A stretch of DNA of 64,000 nt, taken from positions 330,001 through 394,000 of the forward strand of contig NZ_CP074436.1 in NCBI RefSeq assembly GCF_016858305.2, in the 5' to 3' direction. The first letter of the stretch is position 1. Each line of letters opens with the position of its first letter. Positions 7,359 through 16,088 of this stretch are shown here, one piece after another. The position numbers and the translations under genes were made by a program. The notes under the pieces are model-generated. The model was not told the DNA's origin. It made no database searches and saw nothing but the letters and a program-made list of their open reading frames with translations. Origin of the DNA: Polaribacter sp. Q13. GTDB taxonomy: Bacteria > Bacteroidota > Bacteroidia > Flavobacteriales > Flavobacteriaceae.

Positions 7359-9869
7359 CTACTCCCAAATATTTTTTAAGTCTTCTTGTAAAAACTCTTT
7401 CAGTTTGTACCTAAATTTAACAGCGTTTATTACTTCATATTTTTGGCAGAAATTATCAAAAATAAAAATTATCTTGTTCTTACTTCCTTCTTTAGATAAG
7501 CTATGCAGTTGATAATACAAAGCTTGTATATTTAGTTCATCAATGGATTTAACATAAGTTGTAACTTGCAATACTGTTTGGAAATTTTCTTTGTAATATT
7601 CTTCTTTGCAGTAACATAATAGGGGATCGAGAATATCAAAATTTAAATTAGAACGCTCTTCTAAAAGCCATTCTTTTTTTGCTTCTGGTAAAAATTTTCC
7701 TCTTTTAACAACTTCAAAAAATTGTTGGTAATTGTGCAACCTAGAATTTATGAAACCGAGAACCCAATTGTAGTCTAAATAAATATTTTCATTCAATTCA
7801 ACTTTCCAAAATTTATTTTGATAAACTACATTAATACCCTCGGTAGATTGAAGTATTTTTTTTAATGCATTAAAAGAAACACCTCTATTGTTTGCTGCCT
7901 TGGCAGGAGGAAATCCTTCCCATAAAATATCTGTTAATTCGCTTGTGGTAATCCCTTTTTTATTTTTTATAGTTCTAAGTAAAACAAGTAAAAATAATTC
8001 TTTTAATTTAGGAGAAAAATCGGCTGCAATATCAACGCCATTGGCATTAATTAAACTGAACTTTCCAAATAAATAAATTGCATTTTTCTTTGGAATATTT
8101 TCTACAGAAACTAAAGGTTCTACCTTTTTTTTCTTAGCACGTCTTACATAAATACTTAGAAAAATTAAAGCTATTATTAAGCACGAGCTAATGATTAAAA
8201 GTAGGGGAGTCGTTTTATACGTATTAGGCTTTTTCTTTAAGTCTAAAGTATTGTGTGCTAACCATTTTATTTCATCATCATTTAGGGCTCTGTTCCATAT
8301 TTGTAAGTTATCTATATAACCGTTAAAATAATTATTATTATTTTTAATACCGTATCCCAATAAAAGATTTGAGGTACCAATAAAAGATGGACGATTTGTC
8401 GCTTTGCCAACAATAGCGCCATCAATATAAATACTTTGATTTTGTGTATCTAAATTATACTTTACAACTAAACGGTGCCATTTTTCTGGGCTAACAAAGT
8501 AGTTTGGTTTACAGTCGTTGGTGTAAAAGCCAAATACTGGTTTTTTAGAAAGAATATTTACATGTAAACCTTTTCTAAAACCTTGTTCATCACTACCTAG
8601 TATGCAGTATGTTTTTTGATCTTCTGTAGTTATATATTTAAAGTCGACGGCAATTGTAAAACTAGAGTTTATCAATTTATAATGTGCAACTTCTTGTAGC
8701 TTGATGTAGTTTTTGTTTTCAATTTTTAAAACGGTTCCCTTAACTTTATCATTAATAAATACGGGAGTATTTTCAGCTAATTGCTCTTGTTTAATTTCAT
8801 TGTCTATGGTATTTTCAAATTTGTATACTGCTGTTAAATTTTTAGTGATATCTAATTTTGTAGCATCAAATTTAAAGTTTTTATTAGGTATGATTTCATC
8901 AGAAATTTTAACGGAATTAGGTGTGAATTCATATCCTTCTTTTAAAGGTTTTAGTACAAATTCTGTCCCCTTTTCATATGGGAAGTTATAATAACCATCG
9001 GTATAAGATTTTATTTTATGTTGCCAGTTTATACCTTTTAAAATGTTGGTTTGGCTTAAAACTGTTCCTTTAATAGAGGGTGTTTCATTTATTAAATTGG
9101 TTAAATAAAAGAGTGTGTTTTTATGTTTTATTGATGAGTAAAAAATAAAATTAGGACGTTTTCCTGTAATTTTCCAAGCACGAAGTAAATATTGAATGCT
9201 ATAAGGGTTTGTACTAATACTATTCCATTGTTTTGGAATATTGTTCTTTGCTATTTTTTTTTCTGTAAAATGTTTAATGGATAAAAATTCGTTTCCTATA
9301 ACGCTATCTAAATCTGTCTTATCTCCATTATTAAATAGGGCATATTTAGTAATGTGATTAGATGTGTTGTTTATATAATTACTTTTAGAATCTTTATTGA
9401 AGATAATCAGTTGTTTTTTCTGCTTAATGATATCTTCTATAGTTGGCCAGCGTTCTCCAACCGGATTATAAAAAGATTTATCAAGTAAATTTGTAGCACT
9501 AAGTAGCTTTATTAATTTGTCATCATTGCCAGAGTACTTAATAAATAATGGAAATACTTTTTTTTCTGTTTTATTTATTTGAATAGAGAGTAACTCAAAA
9601 AATCTTTTTAAAGGTAAACTACCTTTATCCAGTTTTAATTTTAAGTCAGCTGTATTAGGTTCTTCGATAACATGAATAGACATACCATAATATCCTTTTG
9701 ATAAATCATCTTGCAGAATAGATATTATACTCTCTTTGTCTGAAAATTCAGCGATAGCAAAACTACGTTCGTTCATATTTTGACTGAAGCTGTTTTGTAC
9801 AAGAAACAATAAAAAGAAAAGGATTGTTTTTATTTTAGTTGGTAAATATTTTTTTTCTTTTCTAAACAT
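7359..9869 (-). CDS. Membrane-anchored one-component regulator: PLC-like + LamG sensor, TM helix, SARP/OmpR-like winged helix
   Basis: 836 aa. An N-terminal signal sequence ends near VQNSFSQN. About residues 30-330 resemble a PLC-like phosphodiesterase fold (WPTIEDIIKQKKQLIIF is reminiscent of such proteins; weak match). About 343-545 form a LamG/concanavalin-like domain (YKFENTID, WHRLVVKYN, IYIDGAIVG, IDNLQIWNRAL). A single transmembrane helix lies at about 553-576, followed by RRAKKKK (positive-inside). The cytoplasmic part has a winged helix at about 595-690 (KLKELFLLVLL, ITTSELTDILWEG, NRGVSFNALKKIL) and a helical tail, the layout of SARP-type regulators (Trans_reg_C plus BTAD). It should sense a sugar or wall-type ligand in the periplasm and bind DNA directly from the membrane. 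It is likely the local regulator and has its own promoter at 9905-9935. The target sites may be the TTAAG array at 10027-10099 (inference). Confidence 0.8.
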   Translation of the reverse strand: MFRKEKKYLPTKIKTILFFLLFLVQNSFSQNMNERSFAIAEFSDKESIISILQDDLSKGYYGMSIHVIEEPNTADLKLKLDKGSLPLKRFFELLSIQINKTEKKVFPLFIKYSGNDDKLIKLLSATNLLDKSFYNPVGERWPTIEDIIKQKKQLIIFNKDSKSNYINNTSNHITKYALFNNGDKTDLDSVIGNEFLSIKHFTEKKIAKNNIPKQWNSISTNPYSIQYLLRAWKITGKRPNFIFYSSIKHKNTLFYLTNLINETPSIKGTVLSQTNILKGINWQHKIKSYTDGYYNFPYEKGTEFVLKPLKEGYEFTPNSVKISDEIIPNKNFKFDATKLDITKNLTAVYKFENTIDNEIKQEQLAENTPVFINDKVKGTVLKIENKNYIKLQEVAHYKLINSSFTIAVDFKYITTEDQKTYCILGSDEQGFRKGLHVNILSKKPVFGFYTNDCKPNYFVSPEKWHRLVVKYNLDTQNQSIYIDGAIVGKATNRPSFIGTSNLLLGYGIKNNNNYFNGYIDNLQIWNRALNDDEIKWLAHNTLDLKKKPNTYKTTPLLLIISSCLIIALIFLSIYVRRAKKKKVEPLVSVENIPKKNAIYLFGKFSLINANGVDIAADFSPKLKELFLLVLLRTIKNKKGITTSELTDILWEGFPPAKAANNRGVSFNALKKILQSTEGINVVYQNKFWKVELNENIYLDYNWVLGFINSRLHNYQQFFEVVKRGKFLPEAKKEWLLEERSNLNFDILDPLLCYCKEEYYKENFQTVLQVTTYVKSIDELNIQALYYQLHSLSKEGSKNKIIFIFDNFCQKYEVINAVKFRYKLKEFLQEDLKNIWE

Positions 9870-9904
9870 AAAGGTTAAAGCATTCTATATTTTGGTATGG
9901 AGTT

Positions 9905-9935
9905 CAAACTTAAGAAAAACAAATAATAAATCAAG
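9905..9935 (-). promoter_or_regulatory. Bacteroidota-type promoter of the membrane regulator
   Basis: On the minus strand the sequence reads CTTG, 19 bp, then TAAGTTTG. This fits the Bacteroidota vegetative consensus TTG-N19-21-TAnnTTTG. The -7 element (9905-9912) lies about 36 bp upstream of the regulator start codon. Confidence 0.6.
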
Positions 9936-10026
9936 CTGTTTTATCCAGAAATTAGGAAACAAAAAGGTTTAATTACTTTGAGAATAATTTTTTTTAATAT
10001 TTTTTAATTATTTGTTTTACAGTGTT

Positions 10027-10099
10027 TTAAGGTTTTTGTTAAGTGGTGTATTAAGTACTGGTTAAGTGTCTGTTAATAGTATTTTAAGGTGCTTTTAAT
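10027..10099. promoter_or_regulatory. Phased array of seven TTAAG/TTAAT direct repeats (putative operator)
   Basis: TTAAG or TTAAT begins at 10027, 10039, 10051, 10062, 10073, 10084 and 10095. The spacings are 12, 12, 11, 11, 11 and 11 bp, about one DNA turn each, and most copies are preceded by a GT-rich stretch. The array sits in the intergenic region between the divergent regulator gene and the propeller gene. OmpR/PhoB and SARP winged-helix proteins bind direct repeats with 11-bp spacing (established for those families), which fits the regulator encoded next door. Binding itself is inference. Confidence 0.55.
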
Positions 10100-10140
10100 T
10101 AGTGACTGTTACATTTACTTTTTTATTAAAGAATTTTAAT

Positions 10141-10240
10141 CGCAGGGCGATGGCCAAGGTTTCAATTCCCCGAGGCTTGCCTCGAGATTTAAAAAAAATG
10201 TATCGGAAGCATACCTCGTATCCTTGGGGCGAGGTTGTTG
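10141..10240. repeat. REP-like GC-rich palindromic element
   Basis: An island of higher GC inside an AT-rich gap. It holds a perfect hairpin CGAGGC-TT-GCCTCG (10171-10184) and a second, looser pair ACCTCG...CGAGGT (10213-10235). This resembles REP/RAYT-type or transposon-end repeats of Flavobacteriia. No transposase is nearby. The rest of the 9870-10363 gap contains the regulator promoter and the TTAAG array and no gene. Confidence 0.45.
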
Positions 10241-10363
10241 ATTTAATAAAACTATAATATAAGGAATGCGAAACTAAATGTATTTAAAAGGAATTAGAAT
10301 ATTTAAGTGCAATGAGGAAATTCAAAAACCGAAATTTAAAAAAATAATTTAAGACATAACATC

Positions 10364-12955
10364 ATGAAAAAATTACTGAAACTAGCTATAATAAGTATGC
10401 TATCTTTTAATGTTTTGATACTATTTGCGCAAACTCCACAATATTTTAAAGACCTACAAACCAAAAAACAAATATCAACAACGGCTGTAAATTGGACAAA
10501 TGTTGGTCCTGGTATGTCTGGGTATAATGAAATATATTATGCACACCCAACTGATCCAAATAGTATGTACATGTCTTTGGATATGGGGAATGCATATTAT
10601 ACACACGACAATGGTTTAAATTGGACAACTATAAAAGATTGGGATACTGACGGAGAGAAAGGACGTACAATGGATGCCGATTTTTCAAGACAAAATCCTG
10701 ATTTTGGCTTTGCGCTTGATGACACTGGAAAACTAATGGTTACTCATAATCGTGGAACATCATATCAATGGGTGAAATCATGGCCTGGTTCTAAAAAGCA
10801 TTCATGCATTACTGTCGATCCAAATAATGATAACAATTGGTATGTAGGAGCAGGGCAAATTTGGAGAGTGAAAAAAATGCACAGAAGCAAAGCAAAACTT
10901 CATGGTACAATACCATTATCTGGCACTGAATATGGTCATATTTATATATCGAAGAATAAGGGTGCAAGTTGGACCAAAATAACGGATAAATTTAATGCAG
11001 ATTTGGATGTTGCTAAAATATTTGTAGATCCTACAAATTCTGATGTTGTATATACTTTTACAAACTATGGTTTTTATAAAAGTACCGATGGTGGGTATAC
11101 TTGGAAGCAGAAAGGAAAAGGATTACCATATAACTTACCTCGTGATGGTGGTATTTTCTTCAATAAAAAAACAAATGAGGTAAGTCTTTATTTAGTAGAG
11201 CAAACCAATTTTACCGATAATGGAAAAGGAGGAGTTACTACTTCTGGAGGTGTATTCAAAAGTACCGATGGAGGTGAAAACTGGGTTTCTATTTTGGGAG
11301 ACTTACCTTTCAATTTAAATAAAATTAATTATTACGATAATACTTTAAGATATTACAAAACATTGGCAAATTGGTTTAGTATTTCTATAAACGAAGCCAA
11401 AAAAAGGTTTCCAAACAAGCCTGCATTCACGTATCCTGTTTTTAATAAGTTAGTAATAAGCAAAACGAATTCAAATGAAATTTATTTGAGTTCAAATGTT
11501 GGGCACGACAAATCTTTTGGCCCTGATTTGTGGGTAAGTAAAAATGGTGGTAAGCACTGGGAAGTTTGCCTGCGTACTGGAGCATATTGGGTGAATAAGA
11601 CAGATGAAGAATATTGGAAAAGTAGAAATCAGCCGTTGGGTATGAACGCTAAATTTGCGCATTTGCAGAAAGAAAAGGAAGAAGAAAAGGTTTCTTCTAA
11701 TGTGCGAATGTTGTTTTCAAAAGTAGATGGAGAAATTATTACAGGTTACGGGCAACAAACACTTCGTTCAACAGATCAAGGAGCTAGTTGGCAACAAATT
11801 GATGACGACGAAACAACTCCTGGTTCTGGTGCTTGGGTTGGTAGAGGTGGAAGTAACCTTCCTGGGCATGACATGTTGTTGGAAACGGGAACCTCACAGT
11901 ACCTTCTTGTTAGTGGAGAGCATGGTTTATGGACAACTACTACAGGCGGAGAAAAAATTAAACCAGATGCAGTAGCCGTAAAACAACTTGAAGGACAAAC
12001 ACAAGGAAATACTAAGAATAATAAACACTCAAGTTCGGTAGCCGCAGTAGCTGTACATCCAAACGATCCCAACACTCTTTATATTCTTTCATTTAGGCAA
12101 AGTAACAGAGGTGCATTTCGAAAATCAACAGATGGAGGGAAAACTTGGAAAAATATTAGTCAGCCAGTTTCAGATAGCTCGAAATTAACAAATTCAATTG
12201 AGCAAAAAGATATATTGATAGACAAAAAGAACCCAAATAACATCTTTTTTATCGTTCCACTTGAAGACCACGCTCCTTGGGCCAAAGAACTTCGAATGAT
12301 AAATGGACGAAAGACAAAAAGAGAATTTGAAGTAGGAGTATATAGATCGCAAGATGGAGGTTATAACTGGGAGGTCGTAAATAAAGGTTTACCAAAAGGT
12401 GCTAATGTTTTTAGATTAGAAATGGATCCTAAAAATTCGAAAATATTGTATGCTTCAGTGAATAGACCTATGGATAAATCAGCTAAAGGAGGCTTGTTTA
12501 AATCTGTAGATAGCGGTAACACTTGGTCTAAGGTGAAGATTCCTTCGGAAATAAAAAGTGTAAACCATTTTAGTATTAATAAAAAAACGGGAGATTGGTA
12601 TTTAAGTGCAGGTGAAGCTGTTGGAGAAATTGATGCCGGTGGAACTTGGATAAGTAAAAATAAAGGAAAGAAATGGAAGAAGATATTCTTTATGCCTAAT
12701 GTATTCGAAACATATTCATCTAACGTTGATCCCAATACTATTTTGGTGAATGTACAAATGGGGCGTAAAATTAAAAATATTAATCCGGGAGTTTATTTTT
12801 CAAAGGATGGAGGTGCATCTTGGACAAAAGCAAATTACAAACTTGGGCAACCTGCTCGTATTATGACGTTACGTCCAGATATTAAAGATGCCAATGTCTT
12901 TTGGTTAGCAACATATGGTAGCGGATTTTACAGAGGGATATATAAACCTCAATAA
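10364..12955 (+). CDS. Asp-box (BNR/GH74- or sortilin-like) tandem beta-propeller protein
   Basis: 863 aa with a signal peptide (MKKLLKLAIISMLSFNVLILFAQ). About eleven Asp-box motifs can be read, among them SKNKGASW, STDGGYTW, STDGGENW, SKNGGKHW, STDQGASW, STDGGKTW, SQDGGYNW, SVDSGNTW and SKDGGASW. The number and length suit two consecutive propellers, as in GH74 enzymes, or a sortilin-type propeller. The C-terminal half is clearly homologous to the partial gene at the left edge of the window, so the locus holds two such proteins. A likely job is binding or endo-cleavage of the polysaccharide in the periplasm or at the surface. No catalytic Asp pair could be assigned and the family is uncertain. 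It is the first gene of the long plus-strand series, downstream of the TTAAG array. Confidence 0.8.
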   Translation: MKKLLKLAIISMLSFNVLILFAQTPQYFKDLQTKKQISTTAVNWTNVGPGMSGYNEIYYAHPTDPNSMYMSLDMGNAYYTHDNGLNWTTIKDWDTDGEKGRTMDADFSRQNPDFGFALDDTGKLMVTHNRGTSYQWVKSWPGSKKHSCITVDPNNDNNWYVGAGQIWRVKKMHRSKAKLHGTIPLSGTEYGHIYISKNKGASWTKITDKFNADLDVAKIFVDPTNSDVVYTFTNYGFYKSTDGGYTWKQKGKGLPYNLPRDGGIFFNKKTNEVSLYLVEQTNFTDNGKGGVTTSGGVFKSTDGGENWVSILGDLPFNLNKINYYDNTLRYYKTLANWFSISINEAKKRFPNKPAFTYPVFNKLVISKTNSNEIYLSSNVGHDKSFGPDLWVSKNGGKHWEVCLRTGAYWVNKTDEEYWKSRNQPLGMNAKFAHLQKEKEEEKVSSNVRMLFSKVDGEIITGYGQQTLRSTDQGASWQQIDDDETTPGSGAWVGRGGSNLPGHDMLLETGTSQYLLVSGEHGLWTTTTGGEKIKPDAVAVKQLEGQTQGNTKNNKHSSSVAAVAVHPNDPNTLYILSFRQSNRGAFRKSTDGGKTWKNISQPVSDSSKLTNSIEQKDILIDKKNPNNIFFIVPLEDHAPWAKELRMINGRKTKREFEVGVYRSQDGGYNWEVVNKGLPKGANVFRLEMDPKNSKILYASVNRPMDKSAKGGLFKSVDSGNTWSKVKIPSEIKSVNHFSINKKTGDWYLSAGEAVGEIDAGGTWISKNKGKKWKKIFFMPNVFETYSSNVDPNTILVNVQMGRKIKNINPGVYFSKDGGASWTKANYKLGQPARIMTLRPDIKDANVFWLATYGSGFYRGIYKPQ

Positions 12956-12960
12956 TTAGA

Positions 12961-13008
12961 TTATAGTTCGCATTCATAACTATAAAAAATAAAACATTCA
13001 TAGAATGT
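12961..13008 (+). terminator. Two small hairpins after the propeller gene
   Basis: TTATAGTT and AACTATAA (12961-12985) pair perfectly and are followed by A-rich sequence rather than a T run. ACATTC-ATA-GAATGT (12994-13008) is a second perfect hairpin. They may end or attenuate transcription from the propeller gene, but the absence of a T tract makes a classical terminator doubtful. Confidence 0.35.
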
Positions 13009-13032
13009 TGTGAAACCTAAGGTTTAATAGTA

Positions 13033-13068
13033 TTTGTGTCCTTAATAAGAACATTTGAGATATTAAAA
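13033..13068. promoter_or_regulatory. 36-bp exact repeat with 17-bp dyad, copy 2 (putative operator)
   Basis: Identical to 7128-7163, with the dyad at 13037-13053, 74 bp upstream of the start codon of the GH37/GH63-like gene. That spacing is close to the 84 bp seen for copy 1 and its sulfatase. The shared position in front of two genes supports a regulatory role rather than a random repeat. Confidence 0.5.
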
Positions 13069-13126
13069 TAATATTTTTTTATGTTTTTTTGAAGAAGCAA
13101 AAGGTTCAATAATTAAAATAAGTTTT

Positions 13127-14485
13127 ATGTCGAAAGTATTAATTGTTAAAAAAGTTGTTTTTTTTAGTGTCTTTTTGATGATGTTCTTTGCTCTAAATGC
13201 AAACGCACAAGATAAAAAGCAAGTACAATTTAAATCAAAAACTAGTAAAAAGTATGTTGCTCCCGCTCATGTAAAATTTGATGCAAATTCAATTGTATTA
13301 AAAACAAGGTTAAGAGAACTAAATAGAGATATCAATAATTTCGGAATTTTATTAGATACAGAAATAACCAACAAAAAATTGTTAACAGGATATAGATACG
13401 AACAATTTTACGATTGGGATTTATATTTTGAAAACATTTATATGTCGTACTACGGAATTTCAAAATACAACTTCGACAATTTAGAGGGCTTTTTTGCAGT
13501 GCAACATCCAGATGGATTTATTAAAAGATCATTTGGTCCAAAATTATTTGGTGCAGATCATCACTTTAAACCTTTTATTGCCCAAATTATAGTATTGGGA
13601 TCTCGTCAGACTAAAAATTGGGAATGGGCTAAAAAGTATTATCAAAAAACGCAATTATATTTAAAGCATTGGTTTGAATATGATACAGATAAAAATGGAT
13701 TGGCATATTGGTCTGGGCAGCAAAAAGGAGCTTGGTCTGGCGCATCAGACCATAGTGGTATGGACAATCAAAATACAAGAACTCTTGGTTTAAGTGAAGG
13801 TGTAGATTTAAATTGTTATTTGGTGCGTGAATTGCAAGCGATGGCAGTTATAGCAAAAGAATTAGGGAAACATAAAGATGCTAAAAATTATTTAAAGCAT
13901 GCTGATAAGTTAAAGAAGTTGATTAACAAATATTTATGGGATGAAGCGTCTGGTTTTTATTACGATAGAAATGAAGAAAATGGAAAAACAACTTTTGTAA
14001 AGTCGGTTTCTGGTTTTACACCAATTTGGGCAGGAGTTGCATCAAAAAAACAAGTAAAACGAATGGTTGACGAGCATTTGAAAAACCCAAAAGAATTTTG
14101 GTTAGAATATCCTGTTCCTGGTTATGCAAAAACAGAACCAGATTATCGTCAGAATTATCAAGGACAAAAAGGTTGTAACTGGAAAGGTTCTACTTGGATT
14201 CCTACTAATTACATGATTTGCCATGGATTAATGGATTATGGGTATGATTCTTTAGCAAAAGAAATTGCGCTAAAAACCTATAATATGGTATTAGGAAATA
14301 AAAATACACGTGAATTTTTTAATTCAGAAACCGGTGAAGGACTAGGAATGAATCCATTCTTTGGATGGTCTTCTTTAGCCTATATTTTACCTTTAGAATT
14401 AGAATTAAAGTACAATCCTACAAAGTTAAATCAAGAAAAGATACAACCAATTGTTGTGGATAAAATTGGTGTCAATTTTAAATAA
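13127..14485 (+). CDS. GH37/GH63-like (alpha/alpha)6-barrel glycosidase
   Basis: 452 aa, signal peptide ending near LNANAQ. The sequence fits the (alpha/alpha)6 toroid shared by trehalases (GH37) and GH63 alpha-glucosidase/mannosylglycerate hydrolase-like enzymes. YEQFYDWDLYFENIYMS resembles the substrate-entry region. SGMDNQNTR holds the probable general acid Asp213 (compare SGxDxS in GH63), and GCNWKGSTWIPTNYM resembles the conserved WRGPxW segment. It is short compared with eukaryotic GH63 enzymes but normal for bacterial ones. An inverting exo-alpha-glycosidase acting on oligosaccharides is likely; the exact sugar is unknown. It begins the tight gene series 13127-45589 and has the dyad repeat in front of it. 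Confidence 0.72.
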   Translation: MSKVLIVKKVVFFSVFLMMFFALNANAQDKKQVQFKSKTSKKYVAPAHVKFDANSIVLKTRLRELNRDINNFGILLDTEITNKKLLTGYRYEQFYDWDLYFENIYMSYYGISKYNFDNLEGFFAVQHPDGFIKRSFGPKLFGADHHFKPFIAQIIVLGSRQTKNWEWAKKYYQKTQLYLKHWFEYDTDKNGLAYWSGQQKGAWSGASDHSGMDNQNTRTLGLSEGVDLNCYLVRELQAMAVIAKELGKHKDAKNYLKHADKLKKLINKYLWDEASGFYYDRNEENGKTTFVKSVSGFTPIWAGVASKKQVKRMVDEHLKNPKEFWLEYPVPGYAKTEPDYRQNYQGQKGCNWKGSTWIPTNYMICHGLMDYGYDSLAKEIALKTYNMVLGNKNTREFFNSETGEGLGMNPFFGWSSLAYILPLELELKYNPTKLNQEKIQPIVVDKIGVNFK

Positions 14486-14522
14486 TTAGGATTTGTTAAG
14501 GAATGAATCAATAAAAAATATC

Positions 14523-16088
14523 ATGAGAAATAAGTATAAAACTTTAAAAGCTGCAAGTGGGTTTGGTTTGGCACTTCTAATAGTGACTTTATCACTAATT
14601 TCTTGTGAAAAAAAGGTAGAGAAAAAACCAAACATTCTTTTTTGTATTGCAGATGATGCTTCTTTTATTCACACATCTATACAAGGAACAAGTCAACTTA
14701 ATACACCAAATTTTGATAGGGTTGCAAAACAAGGAGTGCTTTTTAATAACGCTTATAGTAATGTGTCATCTTGCGCTCCATCAAGGGCTGCTATTTTAAC
14801 AGGAAGAAACCTCTGGGAATTGGAAGAAGGAGGATTGTTATTTGGAGGGTTGCGTAAAAAGTTTCCTACGGTTTCAAATATGTTAAAAGAAACCGGTTAC
14901 GCTACAGGATATACTGGTAAAGGATATATGCCTGCAAGTTTAAAAGAACCGTATCAAACAGAACCATTGGCGCCGGAGTTAAACAAAATCAGAATGAAAG
15001 TTCCTAAATTTATTTCAAATAAGGATTATGCTAGCAATTTTGAAGACTTTCTTGATAAAAAAGAAAAAGACAAACCTTTCTTCTTTTGGTTTGGATCTCA
15101 CGAAGCACATAGGGCTTATAGTCAGGGAATTGGAGTAAAAAATGGAAAGGATATTTCGAAAATTAAAGTACCCGGTTTTTTACCAGATACAGATTTAGTC
15201 CGAAGCGATATTGCAGATTATTATTATGAAATAGAATGGTTTGATACGCATTTAGGACTTATGATTAAAGCATTGGAAGCTTCTGGTGAATTAGAAAACA
15301 CCATTATTATTGTTACTGCAGACAATGGAATGCCTTTTCCAAGAGCAAAAGCGTCATGCTACGATTATGGAACTCATATGCCATTAGCTATTTATTGGGG
15401 TAATAAAATTAAAGGAGGAGCTAACGTTGATGATTTTATCAGTTTTACCGATTTTGCTCCTACATTATTAGAAGCTGTTGGTCTTGATATTCCGAAAGAA
15501 ATGTCAGGAAAAAGTTTTTTAAATGTTTTACTTGCCAATAAAAGCGGCCAGGTAGATGCTACAAGAAATCGCGTTTTTACAGGCTTAGAACGTCATGCGT
15601 ATTGCCGTCCCGAAGGATTGGGTTATCCTGTACGTACCATTAGAAAAGAAGATTGGTTATATATGGTAAACTTTGAACCAGACAGATACCCTGGTGGAAA
15701 TCCCGATTTTTATTCAGTACATCAAGGTTATTATGGAGAGGTTGATGCTGGACCTACACGTTCTTATTTAATTGATAATAAAGAGGATATCGACGTAAAA
15801 TATTATTTCGATTTACAGTTTGCTAAACGTCAAAAAGTAGAATTATATAATGTAAAAGAAGATCCATATCAATTAAAAAACTTGGCTTCCGAAGAAAAAT
15901 ATACAGATTTATGTGATTCTTTAAAAACAGAACTTTTTGCTTATTTAAAAGAAACGAATGACCCCAGAATGGAAGGGAAAGCTCCTTGGGATAATTATCC
16001 GTATTACTTTAAAGGATTGGATAAGAAATATTTATTACCAATAGGGCTGAGAGATATTAACTATAAAACCAAAAAAATCAACAAATGA
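14523..16088 (+). CDS. Family S1 sulfatase lipoprotein (S1_8-like, CAPSR)
   Basis: Formylglycine sulfatase resembling the heparan N-sulfatase/S1_8 branch (recognised by general pattern, not searched). The start at ATG 14523 is preferred to the in-frame TTG at 14493 because it gives a lipoprotein leader with lipobox SLISC (Cys28). Metal-site NILFCIADD, modification motif C84-A-P-S-R and VTADNGMPF are all intact. GKGYMP replaces the common GKWH, as is usual in this branch and also seen in the relative at 34308. The stop codon overlaps the GH2 start by 4 bp (ATGA), indicating translational coupling with that gene. It probably removes sulfate from a sugar unit that the GH2 enzyme then acts on. 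Confidence 0.92.
   Translation: MRNKYKTLKAASGFGLALLIVTLSLISCEKKVEKKPNILFCIADDASFIHTSIQGTSQLNTPNFDRVAKQGVLFNNAYSNVSSCAPSRAAILTGRNLWELEEGGLLFGGLRKKFPTVSNMLKETGYATGYTGKGYMPASLKEPYQTEPLAPELNKIRMKVPKFISNKDYASNFEDFLDKKEKDKPFFFWFGSHEAHRAYSQGIGVKNGKDISKIKVPGFLPDTDLVRSDIADYYYEIEWFDTHLGLMIKALEASGELENTIIIVTADNGMPFPRAKASCYDYGTHMPLAIYWGNKIKGGANVDDFISFTDFAPTLLEAVGLDIPKEMSGKSFLNVLLANKSGQVDATRNRVFTGLERHAYCRPEGLGYPVRTIRKEDWLYMVNFEPDRYPGGNPDFYSVHQGYYGEVDAGPTRSYLIDNKEDIDVKYYFDLQFAKRQKVELYNVKEDPYQLKNLASEEKYTDLCDSLKTELFAYLKETNDPRMEGKAPWDNYPYYFKGLDKKYLLPIGLRDINYKTKKINK

Noticed and set aside
10027..10099. TTAAG array as a CRISPR array
   Set aside because: Repeats are 5 bp with 6-7 bp spacers; CRISPR repeats are 23-47 bp and no cas gene is present.
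12361..12735. Minus-strand 124-codon open frame inside the propeller gene
   Set aside because: It is the antisense shadow of a well supported gene with Asp-box motifs and has no domain texture.
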